A model generated the notes under the pieces. That model saw only the letters and a program-made list of their open reading frames with translations, had not been told where the DNA came from and ran no database searches. This document shows, piece after piece, positions 1-5,661 of a stretch of 6,548 nt of DNA; position 1 is the first letter of the stretch, and each line of letters starts with the position of its first letter. The stretch comes from Desulfobacteraceae bacterium (lineage in GTDB: Bacteria > Desulfobacterota > Desulfobacteria > Desulfobacterales > Desulfobacteraceae), in assembly GCA_003354055.1 (NCBI GenBank), contig PIVQ01000419.1, positions 1 through 6,548 on the forward strand, read 5' to 3'. Position numbers and translations under genes: made by a program.

Positions 1-13
1 AGGGTGACATTCA

Positions 14-2518
14 ATGGTGAAAAAACGGTTAAATTGCTGGGAGTATCATGGCTGCGGGCGCGAACCGGGCGGGAAAAATATAAAAGACTCCGGTGTCTGC
101 CCGGTTGCCTCAGACAAAACCTTTGACGGGATCAACTCGGGCAAGTGTGCCGGGCGTTTCTGCTGGGCTGTGGCAGGGACGTTTTGCTATGGGAAACATC
201 AGGGCTCATATGTTGAAAAACAGGCTTCCTGCCAGTCGTGTGACTTTTTTAAGATTGTCCTGGCTGAGGAGGGCACCTTGAATCTCCGCACTAAATTCTT
301 GCGATTTCTGCCGCCGCACACCCATCACACCCTCCTGAATAGTCTTGAGTTAAAAGAGATAAAAAAATCCGACCGGTTTATTCTTCAAGGCGATACATCC
401 GGAGAAGCCTATATCATACGGCGGGGCTCCTGCCTTCTTCTGGTGGAAAAAGACGATGCCCTTCATCCCGCAGACCACCGCGGCGAAGGGGATATCCTGA
501 ACATGTCCGCCCTGTTTACAGGTGAGCCGGTGAGTTTTCATATCGAGGCCGAGACCGATATGGAACTCTGGGTATTGAAGCGGAAGCTGTTCGAAAAAAT
601 ACCTGAGAAGGATCCGGATCTATTTAACTTTCTGACCGAAATTGTTGCGGATAGGTTTGATTCCAACAGACCCATCTCAGAGCGCACCATCGGCCGCTAT
701 ATTGCTACGGATATCATTGGCCGGGGCGGGTATTCCATTGTTTACAAGGGGATTGATACAGAAACCGGACAACCGGTGGCCATAAAGATGCTGCGGCACA
801 ACATGGTCATGGATTCCGACTTTCTGGAGAAATTTCGAAACGAAGCCAGGATTGTGGCAGGCCTGGCACATGAAAATATCATTGATGTCTATGAGATCAA
901 TGAAAGATTCCGTACGGCATTTATCATGATGGAATACCTGGACGGCGAGTCCATTGGGGTAAAGTTGAGCCGCGAGAAGAAAATTGCCCCGGACAAAGCA
1001 GTTCACTATCTGACCCAGGCATGCCGTGCCATTGATTACGCCTATAAAAGGGGTGTGCTGCATAAAGATATCAATCCTGAAAACCTTATGGTCACGGAAG
1101 ATCATCATGTGAAACTTGTGGATTTCGGCCTGGCAAGCTTTATCCATGATGATGACGGCATGCTCGACGGGGCGTTCTCATACCTGGCACCGGAAATCTG
1201 CAGCGGAGAGTTAGCCGCTATTCAAAGTGAAATTTATTCTCTGGGGATCACCGCCTTTGAAATGGTTACAGGGAAAAGACCCTATCCGGAATCCGACCCG
1301 GCGGTATTTATGAAGATGCGCAGGGAGACCCAAATCCCGGATCCGGGAGATATCATACCCGATCTTCCCGAGTCTCTCCGGCGGTTTATCATCAAGTCCT
1401 GTCGCCCGAATCCCGAAGACAGGTATCAGGATATGACCGCTGCGATTAATGATCTGGCAAACGCTAGGCAGGAATTGTCAGCACCGTCGCTGCGGCCCTT
1501 AAACTGCTGGGAATTTATGAAATGCGGCCGGGGGCCTGCCACGTCAAAGGGGAACTGCGATACCTGCCCTGCAACCCAAAGTTCCTCTCTTGACGGACTT
1601 AACGAGGGGGAAAAGGCCGGACGTGCCTGCTGGCTGGTCGCAGGAACGTTCTGCAGCAACAGGATATCCGGCACCTTTGCCGAGAAGATCGACTCCTGCA
1701 TGGACTGTGATTTTTACAGGCATGTGAACAAAGGCTCAGGGCAGACCCGCATGCAGATTGATAATGTTGATATTTTCGGACTGACGGATGTCGGACTGCT
1801 TAAAAAGGTCAATGAGGACCGGTATCTGGTGCGTCAGATGGCGGATCAATCTCTGCTTTTGGCCGTGGCAGACGGCCTGGGTGGGGATGTCTCCAGTGAT
1901 TTTGCAGCGGAAATCGTCAAAGGCACCCTGGTGGGACTTCAAAAACTGATCGTGGGCAATGAAATATCTCAGCTCAAACAACTGGTTCTGGAGCTTGATA
2001 CCCGAATCAGCGAGAAGGCCGAGACCCAACCTGCCCTGGACGGCATGGCAACCACCCTGGTCTGCGCCATTCTGAAAAAAGATTATTTCCACTGGATCAA
2101 TGTGGGAGATTCCCGGCTCTACCTTTTGAGGGATAAAAAATTAATTCAGCTCAGCGAAGACCAGACCCTTGCAAAATTTCTTATAGAAGAGGGGGAACTG
2201 GCCCCGGAAGATGCAAAGGACCACTACTCATACGATCTCCTGGACCAGTGTATCGGCTACGGGGAATGTTTCCCCCAGACTGGAGCGTTCAAAGTTAAAA
2301 AAAAGGATTTACTCATTTTAGCAACAGACGGACTCCACAAAATGGTGCCCCAGAAAAAGGTGGCCGCCATTTTAAACACCGACACCTCCATTGAGACCCG
2401 TGCAAAGGAACTGATGCAGGCCGCCCTGGATTCCGGGGGTAAGGACAATATCACCATTGTGATAGCAAGGATTAATGACATCCTGAAATCGGCTGGTCAT
2501 CGCTCTGATCGTCAATAA
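14..2518 (+). CDS. Fused protein kinase / PP2C phosphatase with two two-CW cysteine domains and a cNMP-binding-like domain
   Basis: A predicted cytosolic regulator that could both add and remove phosphate on Ser/Thr residues; the target is unknown. Seen in order: two-CW domain 1 (about residues 7-82, eight Cys: 8, 14, 29, 45, 50, 58, 73, 76); a cyclic-nucleotide-binding-like beta barrel (about 112-200); a Hanks-type kinase (about 228-482); two-CW domain 2 (about 497-571, Cys 498, 504, 515, 518, 539, 547, 562, 565); and a PP2C phosphatase (about 585-818). The kinase keeps the glycine loop GRGGYS, VAIK Lys258, alpha-C Glu277, HKD Asp352, Asn357, DFG Asp370 and APE. The phosphatase keeps NED (602), ADGLGG (620), GDSR (699), TDG (772) and GGKDN (811). 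No signal peptide or membrane helix is visible. AGGGTGA lies 7 bases before the ATG, supporting the start. Domain families are secure; the order is unusual. The kinase has HKDINPEN for HRDLKPEN and GAFSYLAPE for GTPxYMAPE, so its activity is less certain than that of the phosphatase. Confidence 0.93.
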   Translation: MVKKRLNCWEYHGCGREPGGKNIKDSGVCPVASDKTFDGINSGKCAGRFCWAVAGTFCYGKHQGSYVEKQASCQSCDFFKIVLAEEGTLNLRTKFLRFLPPHTHHTLLNSLELKEIKKSDRFILQGDTSGEAYIIRRGSCLLLVEKDDALHPADHRGEGDILNMSALFTGEPVSFHIEAETDMELWVLKRKLFEKIPEKDPDLFNFLTEIVADRFDSNRPISERTIGRYIATDIIGRGGYSIVYKGIDTETGQPVAIKMLRHNMVMDSDFLEKFRNEARIVAGLAHENIIDVYEINERFRTAFIMMEYLDGESIGVKLSREKKIAPDKAVHYLTQACRAIDYAYKRGVLHKDINPENLMVTEDHHVKLVDFGLASFIHDDDGMLDGAFSYLAPEICSGELAAIQSEIYSLGITAFEMVTGKRPYPESDPAVFMKMRRETQIPDPGDIIPDLPESLRRFIIKSCRPNPEDRYQDMTAAINDLANARQELSAPSLRPLNCWEFMKCGRGPATSKGNCDTCPATQSSSLDGLNEGEKAGRACWLVAGTFCSNRISGTFAEKIDSCMDCDFYRHVNKGSGQTRMQIDNVDIFGLTDVGLLKKVNEDRYLVRQMADQSLLLAVADGLGGDVSSDFAAEIVKGTLVGLQKLIVGNEISQLKQLVLELDTRISEKAETQPALDGMATTLVCAILKKDYFHWINVGDSRLYLLRDKKLIQLSEDQTLAKFLIEEGELAPEDAKDHYSYDLLDQCIGYGECFPQTGAFKVKKKDLLILATDGLHKMVPQKKVAAILNTDTSIETRAKELMQAALDSGGKDNITIVIARINDILKSAGHRSDRQ

Positions 2519-2540
2519 TCTGTGCCGATCAAGGCGTTAT

Positions 2541-2657
2541 GCGGCGTATCAATAATAAACCGCCCAGGTAGTTGGCGTGACATTTCCAAAGACAGCTATC
2601 CGTTTATGATAGTCTCTTTTGCCTGGACGATTTTAATTTGATGTCACGCCTTACCCC
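2541..2657 (+). repeat. 117-bp direct repeat, copy 1 (upstream of the TPR gene)
   Basis: Matches positions 4239-4355 without indels. I count four differences in 117 bases (2553 T/A, 2571 G/A, 2592 A/G, 2654 C/A). It contains a perfect 10-bp inverted repeat, GGCGTGACAT at 2574-2583 and ATGTCACGCC at 2641-2650; a small hairpin GCGG/CCGC at its left end (2541-2544, 2560-2563); and a central bulged stem around CTATC...GATAG. It starts 22 bases after the kinase-phosphatase stop codon. No coding potential is seen. It may be a dispersed MITE/REP-like element or a structured RNA. Strand is nominal. Confidence 0.93.
2574..2650. repeat. Perfect 10-bp inverted repeat bounding the core of repeat copy 1
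   Basis: GGCGTGACAT at 2574-2583 pairs exactly with ATGTCACGCC at 2641-2650, enclosing 57 bases. The two arms are conserved in copy 2. No clean target-site duplication abuts the arms (GTT on the left, TTA on the right), and the direct repeat extends 33 bases beyond the left arm, so the arms need not be the ends of the mobile unit. Confidence 0.9.
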
Positions 2658-2789
2658 TGAATTTTGGTTTTGATTAATCAATGCAGGGCAAAGACAAATT
2701 TTCCAGAATATGATAGTCAATTAAAATAGGATATAGCAGGATTAATCACGGGATGAGACCCCATAAGACATCACTGACCAGGAGGCCTC
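2658..2789 (+). other. Leader region of the TPR gene with palindrome and weak promoter match
   Basis: Between repeat copy 1 and the TPR start. It holds a perfect 12-bp palindrome TTGATTAATCAA at 2670-2681, whose GATTAATCA half recurs directly at 2740-2748. A weak sigma70-like pair, TTTTCC (2699-2704) and TAAAAT (2722-2727), has 17-bp spacing, but the -35 matches only three of six consensus bases. The decamer TATGATAGTC at 2709-2718 also occurs inside the repeat at 2605-2614. These are candidate control sites only. Confidence 0.3.
2780..2785 (+). promoter_or_regulatory. Strong Shine-Dalgarno deciding a TTG start
   Basis: AGGAGG ends four bases before TTG at 2790. The first in-frame ATG, at 2808, is 22 bases from this site, too far for normal initiation, so the TTG is the better start despite the slightly tight spacing. 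Confidence 0.75.
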
Positions 2790-4238
2790 TTGAATAAAAT
2801 TGATGAAATGTTGCAAATGATTCTTAATTGTTTAGGGTCGGGAAACCTGCATGAGGCAGAGACTCTGTGCAGGCAAATTTTAGCAACATCCCCGGATAAT
2901 CCCGATGCCACGCATATTTTAGGCATAATTGCATTTAACGTACGCAGATATGATGCCGCCAAAATACTTATTAAAAGAGCCATTGAACTCATGCCGCATA
3001 ACCCAGCCTGTTATAACAATATGGGAAATGTGTATCAATCTGAAGGTGATTATTCCAAGGCCATCGTCTTTTATAAAAAGACCATTGAACTAAATCCGCA
3101 ACATATAAATGCTTATAGCAATCTGAGCGTTGCATATTCAAAACTCGGCATGCTGCAAAAAGCCTATGAAACACTTGAATACGCATTGAGACTCGATCCA
3201 TCCCATTCAGACCGCCGTCCGGATTTGAATGACGGCCAATTCGATACACACTCTGAAAAAACAGTTAGCAGGTTACCCGGGTATGCAGATGCCCGTTGGA
3301 ATAGAGCCCTTTTATTGCTGCTGAATGGTGATTTTAAAAAAGGTTGGGCTGAATATGAATGGCGATTTATGTGCGCTGAGAATCCCACAAGAAATATTAA
3401 TACAGGAAGACCATGGGATGGGAAACCTTTCCCGGGTAAGACGCTCCTGGTCCATGAAGAGCAGGGAATGGGGGATACGTTTCAATTTATTCGATATCTT
3501 CCCATGGTAAAACAGATGGGCGGGCACGTAATTTTTGAAGCCCTGCCAACTATGATCAGACTTGTCCAATCTTTGGACTGTATTGACAGGCTTTGGGTGA
3601 GGAAGGACGAGATTGACTCAGGGGCGGTCGACCGGTTTGATTATCGAATTTCTCTGATGTCTTTGCCAAGTATTTTTAATACCACCCTTGAAACTTTACC
3701 GGCTGATATCCCGTATATAAAGGCCGATCAATCTCTTGCCCGGATATGGGAAAAAAGAATAAACAATTATGACGGTTATAAAGTCGGCATTGCCTGGGCA
3801 GGGAGCCCGGACAATAGGAATGATATTAACCGGTCAATACTGTTGAGTGATTTCTCTGTTTTAAAAGAAATAAAAGGAGTGACATTGTACAGTCTCCAAA
3901 AAGACAAGTATGAAAACTGGACAGATATGGATCCAAATGAAATATTTGAATCCGATCTTGGCGCAGAGATCTCCGATTTCGCTGATACGGCCGCAATTAT
4001 TGAAAATCTTGATCTGATCATCTCTATAGATACCGCCCTTGTCCATCTTGCCGGTGCAATGGGTAAAGAAATCTGGACCCTATTGCCGTCCGTACCGGAT
4101 TGGCGGTGGATGCAGGACAGGGATGATTCACCATGGTACCCTACAATGACGCTTTTCAGGCAACCGGGCCGGAATGACTGGAAATCTGTTTTTAAGAAAA
4201 TAAGGGAAAAACTTCAGGCTCTGGTGCCGGTATCTTAG
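2790..4238 (+). CDS. TPR-repeat protein with GT9/GT41-like glycosyltransferase domain
   Basis: Probably a soluble glycosyltransferase that binds a protein or polysaccharide partner through its TPR region; donor and acceptor are unknown. About four tetratricopeptide repeats are visible at residues 4-37, 38-71, 72-105 and 106-139, with typical signatures such as ACYNNMGNVYQSEGDYSKAI and a terminal LDP or LNP. After a polar linker (about 140-165), a further TPR-like helix pair, ARWNRALLLLLNGDFKKGWAEYEWRF (168-193 region), leads into the C-terminal domain. That domain shows HEEQGMGDTFQFIRYLP (222-238), VGIAWAGSPDNRNDINRS (332-349) and DTALVHLAGAMG (414-425), the last characteristic of heptosyltransferase-like GT-B folds. 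Length (482) suits this family. It starts at TTG, set by AGGAGG. The gene sits between two copies of a 117-bp repeat, the second beginning immediately after the stop codon. Fold assignment is good; the enzymatic role is inferred from the family. Confidence 0.9.
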   Translation: MNKIDEMLQMILNCLGSGNLHEAETLCRQILATSPDNPDATHILGIIAFNVRRYDAAKILIKRAIELMPHNPACYNNMGNVYQSEGDYSKAIVFYKKTIELNPQHINAYSNLSVAYSKLGMLQKAYETLEYALRLDPSHSDRRPDLNDGQFDTHSEKTVSRLPGYADARWNRALLLLLNGDFKKGWAEYEWRFMCAENPTRNINTGRPWDGKPFPGKTLLVHEEQGMGDTFQFIRYLPMVKQMGGHVIFEALPTMIRLVQSLDCIDRLWVRKDEIDSGAVDRFDYRISLMSLPSIFNTTLETLPADIPYIKADQSLARIWEKRINNYDGYKVGIAWAGSPDNRNDINRSILLSDFSVLKEIKGVTLYSLQKDKYENWTDMDPNEIFESDLGAEISDFADTAAIIENLDLIISIDTALVHLAGAMGKEIWTLLPSVPDWRWMQDRDDSPWYPTMTLFRQPGRNDWKSVFKKIREKLQALVPVS

Positions 4239-4355
4239 GCGGCGTATCAAAAATAAACCGCCCAGGTAATTGGCGTGACATTTCCAAAGGCAGCTATCCG
4301 TTTATGATAGTCTCTTTTGCCTGGACGATTTTAATTTGATGTCACGCCTTAACCC
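4239..4355 (+). repeat. 117-bp direct repeat, copy 2 (downstream of the TPR gene)
   Basis: Near-identical to 2541-2657 and in the same orientation, exactly 1698 bases further on. The 10-bp inverted arms are at 4272-4281 and 4339-4348. The left-end hairpin is longer here, GGCGG at 4238-4242 with CCGCC at 4258-4262, and uses the last base of the TPR stop codon. It fills most of the convergent gap between the TPR gene and the membrane-protein gene, a position where it could act as a shared 3' structure, although no T-tract follows the hairpins. Confidence 0.93.
4272..4348. repeat. Perfect 10-bp inverted repeat bounding the core of repeat copy 2
   Basis: GGCGTGACAT at 4272-4281 and ATGTCACGCC at 4339-4348, the same arms and spacing as in copy 1. 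Within the 57-base core, the only difference from copy 1 is at 4290 (G for A). Confidence 0.9.
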
Positions 4356-4391
4356 ATTGTATTCTGTAACTGATAGAGCATGCGTGGCCAA

Positions 4392-5252
4392 TCAGGACTC
4401 CGATTTTTTACTGCGTCGGTTGCTGCCGTTTTTTTTCATTTTTTGAAACCATTTCTTGTCTCCATAGATCGCCTCCATGCAGTCCGGGCAAACGCCATGG
4501 GAGAACTCAGCCTCTGATCGGGCCTGAATATAGGTTTCAACCTGCTGCCAATAGCCCTCGTCATCCCTGATTTTTTTGCATTGGGCACACATGGGCAACA
4601 AACCTGAGAGCTGGTGCACCTCTGACAGGGAAGATTTTAACTCCTCCGATGTTATATAATTTTTTCTGAAAATGCTTTCAACAAGAAATCCCAGATATAC
4701 ATAGATCAACACCAGGCCGCTTAGAAACATATTATAGGCAACAAACAGATGCGTTGGCATGAGAAATATCAGGCCGAAGAGGATATCAAACCCGATCATG
4801 ACAAAAATCATTGCTAAAAAACTGTAGCGAAACCCAAGGCCTGCCGTGCAGAAAACCCCCGGATAAATAAGAAATAGTCCGGTGAAATATAGCGAAAACC
4901 CCTGGGTTGTATCCAAGAGAATCAGCAGATTGCAGAACATCCCGAGGGAGAGAACAAAAATGAAACCGTTCAAATCCATAAGATGAAATAATTTTTTTGA
5001 TCTGCTGAAAAATAGTCCCAGTAAGGCAATGGTAATGATACCGGCCCTGAAAACCAATACCAGCCCTGCGGACTCCCCGAAAAACTGTTTGTCCAGGAAA
5101 CTGAATGCAGCACAGAGAAAAATGACAATGGTCCATGACATCCGTGTAAAAACCATGGCCCGCTCAAGAATATACTCCCGGTAAAGCGATTCAACCAAAG
5201 GATCTGTAAAATACAGAAAGAAACGATGGAAGGCCCATCTGTCTTTTTTCAA
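4392..5252 (-). CDS. Six-helix membrane protein with C-terminal Cys4 (probable zinc) module
   Basis: An integral membrane protein, probably a sensor or scaffold; no enzyme domain is visible. After a short N-terminus, six hydrophobic helices lie at about residues 37-54, 62-82, 95-113, 119-138, 143-164 and 168-191, like the MASE-type sensor regions that precede signalling domains. A short, probably helical linker (195-217) follows, then LSGLLPMCAQCKKIRDDEGYW with Cys222/Cys225 and, after about 30 residues, HGVCPDCMEAIYG with Cys255/Cys258, arranged like a zinc ribbon. I recall this module at the C-terminus of PAS proteins, histidine kinases and response regulators of Desulfobacterota. The last 20 or so residues are very basic. 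The start is TTG (5252), chosen because AGGAG at 5262-5258 lies five bases upstream; the first internal Met is residue 33. A promoter is visible at 5296-5324. It converges on the TPR gene. Confidence 0.85.
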   Translation of the reverse strand: MKKDRWAFHRFFLYFTDPLVESLYREYILERAMVFTRMSWTIVIFLCAAFSFLDKQFFGESAGLVLVFRAGIITIALLGLFFSRSKKLFHLMDLNGFIFVLSLGMFCNLLILLDTTQGFSLYFTGLFLIYPGVFCTAGLGFRYSFLAMIFVMIGFDILFGLIFLMPTHLFVAYNMFLSGLVLIYVYLGFLVESIFRKNYITSEELKSSLSEVHQLSGLLPMCAQCKKIRDDEGYWQQVETYIQARSEAEFSHGVCPDCMEAIYGDKKWFQKMKKNGSNRRSKKSES

Positions 5253-5257
5253 TAGTG

Positions 5258-5262
5258 CTCCT
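5258..5262 (-). promoter_or_regulatory. Shine-Dalgarno for the membrane-protein gene (TTG start)
   Basis: Reads AGGAG on the minus strand, five bases before TTG at 5252-5250. No ATG in this frame is closer than residue 33, which would remove the N-terminal segment before helix 1, so this site fixes the start. Confidence 0.7.
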
Positions 5263-5295
5263 GATTGTTGGTTAATTCATTTTTGAAATGAAAAC

Positions 5296-5324
5296 AGCAT
5301 ACAGATGATGGCGAAAGTCGTCAA
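5296..5324 (-). promoter_or_regulatory. Sigma70-type promoter of the membrane-protein gene
   Basis: On the minus strand, TTGACG (5324-5319, five of six -35 consensus bases) and TATGCT (5301-5296, four of six -10 bases) are separated by exactly 17 bases. Transcription would begin near 5289, giving a leader of about 37 bases that contains the Shine-Dalgarno. The match is by eye, unverified by mapping. Confidence 0.5.
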
Positions 5325-5380
5325 TGAATTAGGATCGAAGCAGCAATTCTAAATATTGAATCCCATGGATCCTAATTGAT
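5324..5380. repeat. 13-bp inverted repeat abutting the -35 box
   Basis: AATTAGGATC at 5327-5336 and GATCCTAATT at 5368-5377 are perfect inverted copies; extending to 5324-5336 and 5368-5380 gives 12 of 13 matching pairs with a 31-base spacer. A small inner pair ATTC (5346-5349) and GAAT (5358-5361) could extend a cruciform. Its edge touches the -35 of the membrane-gene promoter, so a regulator site is plausible; it could also be a remnant of a small mobile element. Confidence 0.6.
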
Positions 5381-5661
5381 TAGAGGGATACGGAGTTATT
5401 GATAGCGAGAACAGCGAGAGCAGCAGGAGGAGAACCTTCGGTTGACAGATTATTAGTGAAAGCAGATGTTGCCGGACTGAATCCGATCACCGCTTCCAGT
5501 ATCGGCTTGGGGCCTTGGAGGCGATCATTATGTTTTCAAGATCCATAAAATTTCGTTAAACATTAGCCTATTCCCCTTGGGTTTCCGCCCCGCCGTGGCC
5601 TGGACCGCTATAGTAAGGAAAATCAACACGGTGGGAGGAGCAATGAAGCTAATTTGAAGCC
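5381..5661. other. Intergenic region without a convincing gene
   Basis: No open frame with a good start and family resemblance was found on either strand. Seen here: an orphan start signal on the plus strand, GGGAGGAGCAATG (5633-5645), that opens only a four-codon frame ending in TGA; a ten-position imperfect stem CCCCGCCGTG (5588-5597) with CACGGTGGGA (5627-5636); and a CCGAT...ATCGG hairpin near 5482-5505. It may contain decayed or mobile-element sequence, but I cannot identify the source. No rho-independent terminator with a T-tract was seen after the MaoC gene. Confidence 0.4.

Noticed and set aside
677..1147. 156-codon minus-strand frame inside the kinase region
   Set aside because: It lies fully antisense to the kinase domain, whose motifs are clear in the plus frame; no own family signature or ribosome site.
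4238..4262. Rho-independent terminator after the TPR gene (GGCGG/CCGCC hairpin)
   Set aside because: The five-base stem with a 15-base loop is weak and is followed by CAGGTAATT rather than a T-tract.
2534..4355. The 117-bp repeats as integron attC sites around a gene cassette
   Set aside because: The layout (gene plus palindromic repeat after the stop) is suggestive, and GGCGTTAT and CTTAGGC near the left ends resemble attC core sites. However, no matched RYYYAAC / GTTRRRY pair occurs at the ends of either copy, GTTGGCG is changed to ATTGGCG in copy 2, and no integrase is present.
5455..5515. tRNA-like T-arm around GCCGGACTGAATCCGATCACC
   Set aside because: The would-be T-stem does not pair properly, the TTC of the loop is missing, and no anticodon or acceptor arm can be drawn upstream.
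5399..5548. 49-codon plus-strand frame starting at TTG (MIARTARAAGGEPSVDRLL...)
   Set aside because: Spacing to GGAG is only three bases, the composition is not protein-like, there is no recognised family, and an antisense open stretch overlaps it. Treated as chance.
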